From Chitinophaga eiseniae (GTDB taxonomy: Bacteria; Bacteroidota; Bacteroidia; Chitinophagales; Chitinophagaceae): DNA of 64,000 nt. Shown here piece after piece: positions 55,442 to 64,000 of this stretch (its first letter is position 1; every line of letters begins with the position of its first letter). The DNA lies in the NCBI RefSeq assembly GCF_900167135.1, contig NZ_FUWZ01000006.1, positions 434,001 through 498,000 on the forward strand. The letters run 5' to 3'. The translations under genes and the position numbers were made by a program. A model generated the notes under the pieces. That model had not been told where the DNA came from, did not search any database, and saw nothing but the letters and a program-made list of their open reading frames with translations.

Positions 55442-58400
55442 TTAAAAAATAGCATTGAGTCCAAAAACAACCGTCCTTGCGATCGGGTAAGCCGAAAAGT
55501 CAAATCCAGGCGTCAGCACCGAACTACGAACAGATACCTCCGGGTCCATACCGGTGTAACTGGTAAATGTGAGCAGGTTTTGTGCGGCCACTGTGAGCCT
55601 TAGTTTGCTGAAGTGCAAAGCGCGCAGGTATCTTTCCGGGAGATTATAACCGAATGAAACGGTTTTCAGCCGCAGATAAGAGCCATCTTCGATCACCCGC
55701 GACGAATAACTACCGATGGTCCCCTGGCCGCCTGCTTTAAAATTTTTGTTGGTTGGATTGGTTTCACTCCAGCGATCTTCGTAACTGGCGAACTGATTCA
55801 GGCTGAGTCTTATGTTTCCGTTGCCTTCAAACATGTACCGGTTGGCATTCATGATATCATTTCCGTAAGACCATTGCAGGAATATACCGAGATCAAATCC
55901 TTTGTAAGTGAAGTTATTGGAGAAACCGCCTGTATGAAGTGGCTGTCCGCGGCCTATGACGGTCAGGTCTGCCGTCGTGATGTTCCCGTCCCCGTTCAGG
56001 TCACGGTACTTAATATGCCCGGGCTGGGCAGCAGCGCCGTTATTCGTCACACCAGGTTTTAGCGTATACACCCCGGACGCCGATTTATTGAAATCATCCA
56101 GCTGATAAACACCATCAAAAATATACCCGTAAAACATACCCGCCGGCTGCCCTACCTGCGAAATATAGGGCGGGTTGTTGTTATACTGGGTTTCAAAATT
56201 CACGGTTGAATACAGCGCATCCTGCCCTCTTACCAGTTCCAGTATTTTGTTTTGATTAAAGCTGATGTTAAAATTACTGGCCCATTCAAACGATTTTGTG
56301 CGGATGTTTACTGTTTTAAGACTCAGCTCCACGCCCTGGTTCTGAATTTTCCCGATGTTCTGCCGTGCGCTCAACAGGCCCATGGTGGAGGGAAGATCTG
56401 CATTCAGCAACAGGTCGCGCGTAATTTTCCGGTACCATTCTGCGGTAAACTCAATCCTGTCTTTAAACAACCCAAGGTCATAACCAATATTCAACTGGGT
56501 GGTAGTCTCCCATTTCAGGTTACTGTTACCAATACCGCTGATAATGGCGCCTTTGCCCGGGGTGGCATTATTAAACGAGTAAGCGTTGGCAACCGGAAAA
56601 CTCAACCCGGAATACGCGTCATAATTCCCTACCCGGTTGTTGCCGGTACTTCCGTAGCTCAGACGCAGCTTTGAATTGGAAATAACCCGCGATCCTTTCA
56701 TAAACTCTTCTTCCTGCATATTCCAGGCAAAGGACCCTGAGGGGAAATACCCCCATTTATGGCCTTTGGCGAACTTGGAGGAGCCGTCGCCACGGAAGGT
56801 TACTTCGAAAAGGTACTTTGATTGATAGTTATAAGTGAGGCGGCTGAAGAGAGAAGCCATAAAGCTCTCACCGGCGCTGGCATAACCGGCATAGGGAATC
56901 CCTTCGTCCAGTCCGGGCATTTCCAGTTGCTCATTCGGCAGGTTCTGCGCGGCGTAACCATAGGTTTCGGCTTTGTAATGCTGAAACGAAACGCCTCCCA
57001 GTACGGTTATTTTATGATCCTTGTTAAAAGTGGTATTATAAGTAACGGTATTATCGTTGGACCAGATGTTTGTTTCCGAATAGATCACGGAGCCATGTTG
57101 TCCCCTGGAATTCCGCGGGTTCAGGGGGCTTCCCTGTACGGTTTTGGAATTAAAGAACAGGTCCCCTCTCCTTTGTCTGCCGGAGATGGAGCCGGAAAAC
57201 CGGAACACCAGGTTACTCAGCGGCGCGTAAGACAGATAACCATTGGTCAGGAAATCTGATGTCTTACTAATGTTATGTTCATTATTATTAGTGATGATGG
57301 GGTTTAAACGGATATCATACTGGTTGAGGAAGTCCATATCACCTTCCTCTTCCGTGAGATCTGCGTTCGGATCACCGGATACCGGCCGGTATCCCCAGGC
57401 CCTCGATAACAGGTAGGTGGTAAAGGAAGGACCGTTTCCTTCAGAAACCGGCTGCCCAGAGGTGGTGATCTTGCTGTAATTAGTGGTGATGCCTGCTTTC
57501 AGCTTTTTGCCGATGCCCTGATCAATGGCCACCCTGCCCTGATAGCGGTTATATCCCGAATTGATGATGATACCTTTTTGATCGTACACAGAACCTGAGA
57601 TGGAATACTTCGTTTGTCCGGTACCTCCCCGTAAAGCGATGTTACTGATAGTAACGGGCGACTGGCGGAATACCTGGTCCTGCCAGTCGATCCCTTCCAT
57701 ATCTTTGTATGACTCCAAAGTTCTTCCATTCGTAAAATAGGTAGCCGCGGCAGAAGTTTTGTTCAGTTCCGCCTGGTATTTTACAAACTCGTAGGCATCC
57801 ATCACCGGTATTTTTTTCTGTACCTGCTGTACACCATAAGAAGCATTAAAAGAAATAACGGGTTTTCCAAGTTTACCTCTCTTCGTTTCCACCAGTATTA
57901 CGCCATTGGCCGCCCTTGAGCCATAGATGGCCGTTGCAGAGGCATCTTTGAGGATGTTGATCGTTTCTATATCGTCCGGGTTGAGCATTCCATCTTCCGG
58001 GTCTTCGATCGGGAATCCATCGATCACATACAGTGGCGCATTACTCTGTGTTAATGAGTTGGCGCCTCTGATGACGATGCCCATTCCTTTTCCGGGTTGC
58101 CCGTCCTGCGATGAAACCTGTACGCCGGCAATACGTCCGGCTAATGCTTCACTAAACGAAGCCACGGGCGCCTTTGCCATGTCTGCCATGTTTACCTGGC
58201 CTACCGAACCGGTAAGGTCTGTTTTCTTAACGGTGCCGTAAGCTACTACAATCACTTCAGACAAATTGGAAACCGACTTACTGAGCGTTACGTTCAATAC
58301 CGCACCCTTAGCGACGTTGAGCGCTTTTGAAGTATAGCCCATCGCTGAGAAGGTAAGGATATCTGCTTCACCTGCTTTAATAGTGTATTTACCATTTGCA

Positions 58401-58585
58401 TCCGTTCTTACAACAGTTCCCGTCTGTTTCGTCCTGATAATGACAGTTGGTATAGGCTCACCTGTTTCGGCATCTGTAACAGCGCCTGTAATGCTTTTAG
58501 GCTGCTGTGCATGTATTTTCACCGACGCAAATAAAAACAACAAGAGCAGCATGACAAACGCAGGCCTTGAATGATACATATTCAT
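55442..58585 (-). CDS. SusC/RagA-family TonB-dependent transporter of the PL8 locus (no STN)
   Basis: A 1047-residue protein with a signal peptide (about 1-27), a carboxypeptidase-regulatory-like domain (ITGAVTDAETGEPIPTVIIR), a plug with IVIRGANSLTQSNAPLYVID and AIYGSRAANGVILVETK, and a barrel ending in an aromatic VVFGLNAIF. No STN domain. First gene of the six-gene PL8 operon; its start faces the divergent acetylesterase gene across 631 bp. Imports PL8 breakdown products with its SusD. Confidence 0.94.
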   Translation of the reverse strand: MNMYHSRPAFVMLLLLFLFASVKIHAQQPKSITGAVTDAETGEPIPTVIIRTKQTGTVVRTDANGKYTIKAGEADILTFSAMGYTSKALNVAKGAVLNVTLSKSVSNLSEVIVVAYGTVKKTDLTGSVGQVNMADMAKAPVASFSEALAGRIAGVQVSSQDGQPGKGMGIVIRGANSLTQSNAPLYVIDGFPIEDPEDGMLNPDDIETINILKDASATAIYGSRAANGVILVETKRGKLGKPVISFNASYGVQQVQKKIPVMDAYEFVKYQAELNKTSAAATYFTNGRTLESYKDMEGIDWQDQVFRQSPVTISNIALRGGTGQTKYSISGSVYDQKGIIINSGYNRYQGRVAIDQGIGKKLKAGITTNYSKITTSGQPVSEGNGPSFTTYLLSRAWGYRPVSGDPNADLTEEEGDMDFLNQYDIRLNPIITNNNEHNISKTSDFLTNGYLSYAPLSNLVFRFSGSISGRQRRGDLFFNSKTVQGSPLNPRNSRGQHGSVIYSETNIWSNDNTVTYNTTFNKDHKITVLGGVSFQHYKAETYGYAAQNLPNEQLEMPGLDEGIPYAGYASAGESFMASLFSRLTYNYQSKYLFEVTFRGDGSSKFAKGHKWGYFPSGSFAWNMQEEEFMKGSRVISNSKLRLSYGSTGNNRVGNYDAYSGLSFPVANAYSFNNATPGKGAIISGIGNSNLKWETTTQLNIGYDLGLFKDRIEFTAEWYRKITRDLLLNADLPSTMGLLSARQNIGKIQNQGVELSLKTVNIRTKSFEWASNFNISFNQNKILELVRGQDALYSTVNFETQYNNNPPYISQVGQPAGMFYGYIFDGVYQLDDFNKSASGVYTLKPGVTNNGAAAQPGHIKYRDLNGDGNITTADLTVIGRGQPLHTGGFSNNFTYKGFDLGIFLQWSYGNDIMNANRYMFEGNGNIRLSLNQFASYEDRWSETNPTNKNFKAGGQGTIGSYSSRVIEDGSYLRLKTVSFGYNLPERYLRALHFSKLRLTVAAQNLLTFTSYTGMDPEVSVRSSVLTPGFDFSAYPIARTVVFGLNAIF

Positions 58586-59216
58586 TTTAATAAGTTTGGC
58601 TGATAGATGTTGGTTTCAATAATTGTTATTCATCATAGTTGCATAAAAACGTATACGCACACGAGTGGTGACCGGCGCATAAATTCAATAGAAATGACTA
58701 CCCCTTACAGGAGCGGATTTTGGCTATCGTTTAACCGCTATATTTTTGTTTGCATTAAAATTCAGACAATCTCTTAATCCTCATTTGCCCGAGCAAAAAA
58801 GGGTTATTCATACGTGAACCATATTAAAATCTGACAGGCCCGTTTTTTGGTTTTCGGAAACACTATAGTAAGTCCATGAATTACAAGACTATGCTGTCTT
58901 TTGGACAACATCCCTCATCTTGATCAGTATAACAAAGTCCCTTTTTTCAGAATACCGGGTACGTACCCGAAATTATAAAACAATTGTTACAAACCAAATT
59001 TTTTAAGCTAATATTTGCATCTATTTTTATAGAAAAAAACAAAAAAACACAGCAGATAATCAAGTGAGTAAGGATTCCTTATTTATCTAATAGTAAACAG
59101 GTATTTTCATCTAATGGTAAACAGGTACACTATTTACTGCAGGCATTTTCCGGATGTCTTAATTAATATTTCCATGGTATCAATATTCGCTAATATTCAT
59201 TAAAAAACGATCACAA
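58586..59216. promoter_or_regulatory. 631-bp divergent intergenic region of the PL8 locus
   Basis: No gene was found here. It must hold the promoters of the SusC operon (minus) and the acetylesterase gene (plus). No clean TAnnTTTG box was seen for either. The only notable structure is the direct repeat at 59086-59127. Confidence 0.6.
59086..59127 (+). repeat. 24-bp-period direct repeat upstream of the acetylesterase gene
   Basis: TCTAATAGTAAACAGGTA (59086-59103) recurs as TCTAATGGTAAACAGGTA (59110-59127), 17 of 18 identical, one DNA-turn-multiple apart. It lies about 90 bp before the acetylesterase start codon. A regulator site is inferred. Confidence 0.5.
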
Positions 59217-60014
59217 ATGAAATACACCTCCATCATTTTGTTACTCATGACTTCTCTGACAAGCATGGTTCATCCGGCTTATGCGCAACGGTCCGCTCCT
59301 AAACCAGACCCCAAATTTCATTTATACCTGCTGATCGGTCAATCCAACATGGCTGGCAGAGGAAAAACAGATAATACCAGGAAACCGGTAAATGCACAGA
59401 TCCTGATGCTCGATAGTACCGGGAAGTTTGTGCCGGCTACCGATCCTGTGCATTTTGATAAGAAGGAAGCGGGTGTAGGACCGGGAATCAGTTTTGCAGA
59501 GGATATGTTGGCCGCCAACCGGAAAATAAAAATCGGCCTTATTCCCGCAGCCGTCGGCGGTACTTCCATCCAGCTGTGGGTACCCGGAGGATACGACAGC
59601 GTGACCCACACCCATCCTTATGATGATGCCATGGTCCGTGCCGGAGAAGCCATGAAATATGGTGTACTGAAAGGGGTACTCTGGCATCAGGGCGAGGCCA
59701 ATTCGTCGAACTTCCTGGATAGTCCGGGTTATATCTTTTTACTGCGGCAACTGGTAGAAAGGATAAGAACAACATTCCATATGCCGCAGCTTCCGGTAAT
59801 AGTAGGCGAATTGGGATACTTCCGTCCGGCTTTTATAAATTTTAACACCATGATAAAAGCGGTGCCCGACAGCATAGCCTTCACCAACATAGTAAGTGCC
59901 CAAGGACTTCAACATAAGGGAGATAACACCCATTTCAACGCGGAAAGCGCAAGGGTGTTGGGAAAGAGATTTGCGGCAGGGATGCAGGCGTTACAGCAAA
60001 GGGATCGAAAGTAA
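59217..60014 (+). CDS. Sialate O-acetylesterase-like (DUF303/CE6-type) carbohydrate esterase
   Basis: A 265-residue SGNH-like esterase with signal peptide (about 1-24). The nucleophile motif is LIGQSNMAGRG (about 38-48). Later motifs GVLWHQGEANSS (about 155-165) and THFNAESARVLGKRFA (catalytic Asp/His region, about 238-250) complete the pattern. It probably removes acetyl groups from the polysaccharide attacked by the PL8 operon, from which it is divergently transcribed. Confidence 0.85.
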   Translation: MKYTSIILLLMTSLTSMVHPAYAQRSAPKPDPKFHLYLLIGQSNMAGRGKTDNTRKPVNAQILMLDSTGKFVPATDPVHFDKKEAGVGPGISFAEDMLAANRKIKIGLIPAAVGGTSIQLWVPGGYDSVTHTHPYDDAMVRAGEAMKYGVLKGVLWHQGEANSSNFLDSPGYIFLLRQLVERIRTTFHMPQLPVIVGELGYFRPAFINFNTMIKAVPDSIAFTNIVSAQGLQHKGDNTHFNAESARVLGKRFAAGMQALQQRDRK

Positions 60015-60068
60015 TCAATTGGGAAATATTGAGGCAGGGGCCAAAGGGCTTCCCTTCCATGACGTCTT

Positions 60069-62027
60069 TCAGGATAATACCAACGGGATAGATACCATTA
60101 TCTCAGTACCTTCAGCATTTGAATTCATGTTCGTTTCACCGTTCAGATATTGTACCCTGCGGCGAATCGAATCCAGGCCTATAGTTGATTTGTCGTTGCC
60201 GGATTTCTTTCCACCTAATCCGATCCCGTCATCTCCGATCGTTAATATCAGGTTATCCTCTTCTTCATAAATCAGGATGTTCACATTTTTGGCCCTGGCA
60301 TGCTTGATGATATTAGTGACAGCCTCCTGGATAATACGGAGTAATGCAATTCGCGTATCTGTATCGACATTAACCAATGACTTATCGTCGATATGAATGG
60401 TTTTATTGTAGCGGCCGTCGGGTAGCGCATCATCTGTCAGCAGCCTGACCTGCTTTTCAAAAGACAGCTCCTGCTGCCCGTCTGCGGCGTTGAACCATTC
60501 ATGGCTTTTTCTTCTGGCTGCCTCATAAGCGTTAGTTGTCGCCAACTGCAATCTACTCAGTTTATTTTTCAGGGTAATATCTTCGGTATCCATTGACAAC
60601 GTTTCCAGCTGATGCCTTATAGCTGCAATAGACGAAGAAAGGCCATCATGAAGGTCTTGCCCAAGCCGTCGCTGCTCTTCCCTCACTGCCTCGTGTTTGG
60701 CCTCTTCCATGGAGATGATCTGCATATTGGTAGCGTTATTTAACGCTTCAATCTGCGCTTTGGCTTTTCTGCTCCGGTAAAGCATGATTAAATAAATAGA
60801 CAACACAATAAAGGCCGCAGCAGATGATATAACCACCAACCAAAGCGTTCGCTGTTTTTTAACGGCTTCTGAACGCTGAAGCTCAATCCTCGTGCTTTCG
60901 GCGTCAGTGTATGCATATAGCAAACTATCCATTTGTGTCATCAATATTGTCTTTGCCTTTCGCTCATTTGCCAAAGATTGGGTTAGCCATGTATAGCCTC
61001 CACGATAGTCTCCTTGTGCAACCTGAAGTCTTGCTTTGTATTCATCCACTATCGGCTGTTGATTTTTTAAAAAAACGGGAAGCGATTCAAGTTTACTGAT
61101 ATAAAAGTGGACGCTATCATTTTTTTTCAAGGCCAGGAAGTGATCTATTTTTAGTTCATACAGGGTTCTTTCTATATAGGAAGTCGTCTGGTCTTCATAT
61201 GTACTTTTTAGTGCTTGTATGCTATCCAGCAGCGCCCCTGCTTTGGCGTGCCTACCTTCAATGGCGGCAATATCATACTGCCTCATCAGTATGAAATAGT
61301 CGTTATAAAACATGAATGTTCTGTTAACAGGGTATTTGCGCTTTAGTTCAGTGCTAATTTGGTCGGCCACCTGTATTGTTTGATAAGCAGCTGCCGTATC
61401 ATGAATATTTAAATAGGAATTGATGGCTCCCATTAAAATGTCTATGGCATGCATCCCGTTAACATTATCCGTTTTTTTATCCCGCAGCAGCTCAGGCAGT
61501 TGTTTTATATACGCTTCTTTACGCTTATAAATAGAGATAACTTTATCATGTAATTCCTGTTCCAGCAAAATCTGCACTTTACTCTGATCCTCCAGCAAAG
61601 GACGTATTCTGCCATTTTTTTCCAATTCCCTGGATTGTTTTTCAGTATAATACATAGCAGCCCCGGTTTCTCCAAACATGAGTGCATTATTGGTTAATGC
61701 CAGATAGTAGTTTACACGGGGGCGTCCATAGTCCTTTTTGCTCCAGGCAATCTCCCTATATAAGCTGAGCATGTTTACCAGTTCCCGGGTTTTGAATTCT
61801 ATTCCTTCATCAAGAAAGTGGTCCGTTAACGAGTAAGCCTGATCCAGATAGTCCGTGTCTGAAATGTTACCGGCATAGTAGGCCTTGTTCAGTTTTTCAA
61901 AATCCTGTCTGGCACTGGTGACCGACTGCCCGGCAGCAAATTGGCCCAGACTTATCAGGAGTAGCAAAAATACGATGAGGAAGTAGATTTTTTTTTGTGA
62001 CTGATAGAGATTGGCTGTCGTCATCAT
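60069..62027 (-). CDS. Sensor histidine kinase, TPR-sensor type with HisKA_3 core
   Basis: A 652-residue protein with a signal peptide, a long helical TPR-like periplasmic region (about 30-395), one membrane helix (LWLVVISSAAAFIVLSIYLI, about 395-415), a HisKA_3 domain with REEQRRLGQDLHDGLSSSIA (phospho-His in DLHD, about 462) and a HATPase domain (EAVTNIIKHARAKNVNILIY, GDDGIGLGGK, about 565-625). It lies 31 bp downstream of its response regulator in an operon. The signal sensed is unknown; its closeness to the PL8 locus is suggestive only. Confidence 0.9.
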   Translation of the reverse strand: MMTTANLYQSQKKIYFLIVFLLLLISLGQFAAGQSVTSARQDFEKLNKAYYAGNISDTDYLDQAYSLTDHFLDEGIEFKTRELVNMLSLYREIAWSKKDYGRPRVNYYLALTNNALMFGETGAAMYYTEKQSRELEKNGRIRPLLEDQSKVQILLEQELHDKVISIYKRKEAYIKQLPELLRDKKTDNVNGMHAIDILMGAINSYLNIHDTAAAYQTIQVADQISTELKRKYPVNRTFMFYNDYFILMRQYDIAAIEGRHAKAGALLDSIQALKSTYEDQTTSYIERTLYELKIDHFLALKKNDSVHFYISKLESLPVFLKNQQPIVDEYKARLQVAQGDYRGGYTWLTQSLANERKAKTILMTQMDSLLYAYTDAESTRIELQRSEAVKKQRTLWLVVISSAAAFIVLSIYLIMLYRSRKAKAQIEALNNATNMQIISMEEAKHEAVREEQRRLGQDLHDGLSSSIAAIRHQLETLSMDTEDITLKNKLSRLQLATTNAYEAARRKSHEWFNAADGQQELSFEKQVRLLTDDALPDGRYNKTIHIDDKSLVNVDTDTRIALLRIIQEAVTNIIKHARAKNVNILIYEEEDNLILTIGDDGIGLGGKKSGNDKSTIGLDSIRRRVQYLNGETNMNSNAEGTEIMVSIPLVLS

Positions 62028-62058
62028 AAGGTTACATAAATGTTTTGCCGGAGGCTGT

Positions 62059-62691
62059 TTAGATCAGTTCGTGTTTGCGTGCATATGACAACAATGCCGT
62101 AATGGAATTAACATTTACTTTTGCCATCATATTTCGCCTATGTGCTACAATGGTATGTTTACTAAGGTATGTTCGCTCTGCCGTTTGAGCAATGGATAAT
62201 CCACTTGCAAAATATTGCAAAATCTCCATTTCCCTCGCTGAGAATGGCATCACGCTTTTTAAATTTGAATTCGTGTTAATTTCAGCTACTTCGGGACTGA
62301 TATATTGTTCACCTCGGCCTATTATAGTCAGGCATTCAAGAACCGCATCAAATCCTGATGATTTACTGATAAGCCCGTTGGGACTATAGCTCAGAATATT
62401 AGTGATGGCTGTTGGACTGGCTACAGAACTTACTATAATAACAGTAATACGTTTATTTAATCGTCTGGCTACATTGATAAGGGGGAGCGCATTTTGATTC
62501 TTCAAATAATAATCGAGGAATAGATAAACAGGAACCCCGGAATGTTTCATCAGGAATTGAGTTAATTCCTGCTCCTCACAAAGCGTATGTACTGAACGAA
62601 AAATTTCCAGCCGTTCAATCAACGCCGAAAAAGAGTCTGCAAACAAAAGGTGATCATCAAATACGATTGCTATCGCCTCCTTTTTTTTCAT
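62059..62691 (-). CDS. LuxR/NarL-family response regulator
   Basis: A 210-residue protein with an N-terminal receiver domain (acidic pair in FDDH, phospho-acceptor Asp in LFLDYYL near 60, switch Lys in LISKSS) and a C-terminal LuxR helix-turn-helix (about 145-205, FSAREMEILQYFASGLSIAQ, YLSKHTIVAHRRNMM). First gene of the operon with the TPR-type histidine kinase, its likely partner. Targets unknown. Confidence 0.92.
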   Translation of the reverse strand: MKKKEAIAIVFDDHLLFADSFSALIERLEIFRSVHTLCEEQELTQFLMKHSGVPVYLFLDYYLKNQNALPLINVARRLNKRITVIIVSSVASPTAITNILSYSPNGLISKSSGFDAVLECLTIIGRGEQYISPEVAEINTNSNLKSVMPFSAREMEILQYFASGLSIAQTAERTYLSKHTIVAHRRNMMAKVNVNSITALLSYARKHELI

Positions 62692-62885
62692 AAAAATCTT
62701 CTATAAAGATCCGAATATAGCAAAAAAATGGGATTCGATACGGGGAGGATGAACGCAGGTATATATCAATATACTTACTACTGCTATATATAAAACTATC
62801 TATTTCAGTGGTAGATAATAACATTTTTTTGCTATTTTTTCTAAATTCCATAGCATGTTATTGTCTTAAGGTATGGTCTTATACC

Positions 62886-62914
62886 TTGTTTTAGAAAGAA
62901 GTGGATTAAGTTTG
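62886..62914 (+). promoter_or_regulatory. Bacteroidota-type promoter (TTG / TAAGTTTG) of the small gene and soluble kinase
   Basis: A TTG (62886-62888) lies 18 bp before TAAGTTTG (62907-62914), an exact TAnnTTTG match, close to the -33/-7 layout of Bacteroidota promoters. The implied leader to the start at 62985 is about 60-65 nt. Confidence 0.55.
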
Positions 62915-62984
62915 TAATCCTCAACACCCCTGTCATGGCAAGCAATTAGCTGCATACATAAAGTCATAAAATTTAATTTTCAGA

Positions 62985-63221
62985 ATGCGATTAGTAATTA
63001 AAAATGCCGAAACTGTTTGTATTACCCCTGCTTCACAACCAAGCCGACTAAATATAGACATTGCGGGAATAGAGCCTGAAGACTTCCTGCTCCAGATAAA
63101 TATAGATCAGGTCATAAGCTACTATGGCATAACAGAATTACTCGACACTATTGGTGAGCAGGAAATCAGGGTTCATCTTCTACATTCAGAAGGGCATCAC
63201 CCAATAGACGTAAAAATATAA
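62985..63221 (+). CDS. Small protein of unknown function (78 residues)
   Basis: Soluble and acidic in the middle. The segment FLLQINIDQVISYYG followed by ITELLDTIGEQEIRVHL shows an internal hydrophobic/acidic pattern of two similar helices. No known family was recognised. It lies 30 bp before the soluble histidine kinase gene and shares its promoter, so it may be a small partner of that kinase (inference). Confidence 0.55.
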   Translation: MRLVIKNAETVCITPASQPSRLNIDIAGIEPEDFLLQINIDQVISYYGITELLDTIGEQEIRVHLLHSEGHHPIDVKI

Positions 63222-63251
63222 GATTAAAACAATTGTTTACATTATCCCATC

Positions 63252-63962
63252 ATGATGAGAAAAAAGAAAGATACTTCAGATAGCTTCAGTAAAATGCTGA
63301 TTTCAGTATTAGTACATGACCTCAGGCAACCATTTGCTACAATTCTCACGGCTGCGGACATGATCAAATATGCAGATCACCCTTTATCCGAAGAAGAATT
63401 GTATATGATCTTTGATCATATGCGTCATACAGCATCCAAAAGTATTAAGTTGCTCGACGGGCTGGTTTTTTGGATGAAATCCCAAAACAACGGTTATACC
63501 TGTCAATTACAATCATTACCCTTACGTGATCTGATCTACAACGCTAATGGGCTGTATATTCATGATCAGGCGAGTAAATCTATTATTATTTCCAATACTA
63601 TCCCAGAGCATCAACTTGTTTATGCAAATAAAGAAATGCTGCAGTTTATTAACAGAAATATTTTAAGTAATGCCACCAAATACTCCCCGCCAGGAGGAAT
63701 CATAAAAATATCATGCAGTGTTGAAGACAGTCAGATCACAGTTGCCTTTGCGGATCAGGGGATGGGGATTAGGGAAGAACAGCTTGAAAGGCTATTTAGT
63801 GTACAGGATACCAGAGTATTAGACAGCCATTATCTTCAGGGCGCCGGAATAGCTTTAAATATCTGCCAGGATATGATCTGGCAAATGGGAGGAAAATTAT
63901 GGGCGGAATCTGTATATGGTCATGGAGCCACTTTTTTCTATTCGTTACCGCTTCCGGCATAG
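63252..63962 (+). CDS. Soluble sensor histidine kinase without sensor domain
   Basis: A 236-residue protein consisting almost only of a HisKA dimerisation domain (phospho-His in VHDLRQPFATILTAADMI, about 22-40) and a HATPase domain (RNILSNATKYSPPGG N-box about 135, FADQGMGI about 172, GAGIALNICQDMIWQMGG about 200). No membrane helix or sensor domain, so it must receive its signal through a partner, perhaps the small protein upstream. Starts MMRKKKDTSD; the second Met is also possible. Confidence 0.88.
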   Translation: MMRKKKDTSDSFSKMLISVLVHDLRQPFATILTAADMIKYADHPLSEEELYMIFDHMRHTASKSIKLLDGLVFWMKSQNNGYTCQLQSLPLRDLIYNANGLYIHDQASKSIIISNTIPEHQLVYANKEMLQFINRNILSNATKYSPPGGIIKISCSVEDSQITVAFADQGMGIREEQLERLFSVQDTRVLDSHYLQGAGIALNICQDMIWQMGGKLWAESVYGHGATFFYSLPLPA

Positions 63963-64000
63963 TTACGTATTTACTTACGATCCAAACCCAGTATCCGACT

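Noticed and set aside
1..64000. tRNA/rRNA genes, CRISPR arrays, insertion sequences, attachment sites
   Set aside because: None could be supported by reading; no repeat-spacer pattern, transposase or terminal inverted repeats were seen.

Overview
The window looks like a chromosomal segment of a Bacteroidota bacterium, most likely Chitinophagaceae and close to Chitinophaga. Supporting features are three SusC/SusD pairs, an ECF sigma/FecR pair upstream of a SusC with an STN domain, a type IX secretion (T9SS) C-terminal sorting domain, several TAnnTTTG-type -7 boxes, and four small lanthipeptide-type precursors with a lysine-rich leader ending in GG. The assignment is by family recognition, not by a database search. 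I saw no rRNA, tRNA, CRISPR array or insertion sequence.

Region 1 (1-13.9 kb) opens with the 3' part of a membrane cytochrome-c/LRR protein. A stretch follows in which four short precursor genes (2469, 9112, 13348, 13583) are interspersed with a SusC/SusD pair, a secreted metzincin-like metalloprotease lipoprotein with a discoidin-like domain, an AraC regulator, an SDR oxidoreductase, a methyltransferase and a very small lipoprotein. No lanthipeptide synthetase, cyclase or transporter is present, so the precursors would have to be modified by enzymes encoded elsewhere.

Region 2 (13.9-25.5 kb) starts with a two-gene pathway, trans-3-hydroxy-L-proline dehydratase plus a delta1-pyrroline-2-carboxylate reductase-like enzyme, which would turn trans-3-hydroxyproline into proline. 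Next is a minus-strand ECF sigma - FecR - SusC(STN) - SusD - TlpA-like thioredoxin locus. It is flanked on both sides by copies of a small secreted protein gene whose upstream regions are also conserved. The copy near the sigma gene looks degenerate.

Region 3 (25.7-41.1 kb) is the most unusual part. Seven tightly packed plus-strand genes encode a glycosyltransferase-like protein, a 1433-residue DUF6603-like protein, 762- and 1261-residue proteins of unknown function, and three tandem paralogues built like small tail fibres (Ig-like domain, beta-repeat shaft, tail-fibre-like C-terminal head). None has a recognisable signal peptide or T9SS domain, and no phage structural genes are present.

Region 4 (41.2-45.4 kb) holds single genes: an old-yellow-enzyme reductase with an upstream direct repeat, two uncharacterised proteins, a CrtO-family membrane protein and an NTF2-like protein.

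Region 5 (45.4-60.0 kb) is a polysaccharide utilisation locus. A six-gene minus-strand operon encodes SusC, SusD with an inserted glycine-rich repeat, a DUF5017-like lipoprotein, an enolase-superfamily enzyme, a PL8 lyase with a T9SS signal, and a PVC-type heme/HEAT lipoprotein. A divergent acetylesterase-family gene lies across a 0.6 kb intergenic region carrying a 24-bp-period direct repeat. PL8 points to a uronic-acid polysaccharide (chondroitin, hyaluronan or xanthan type) as substrate.

Region 6 (60.0-64 kb) contains a TPR-type histidine kinase with its LuxR-type response regulator, then a small unknown protein and a soluble histidine kinase with a good Bacteroidota-type promoter.
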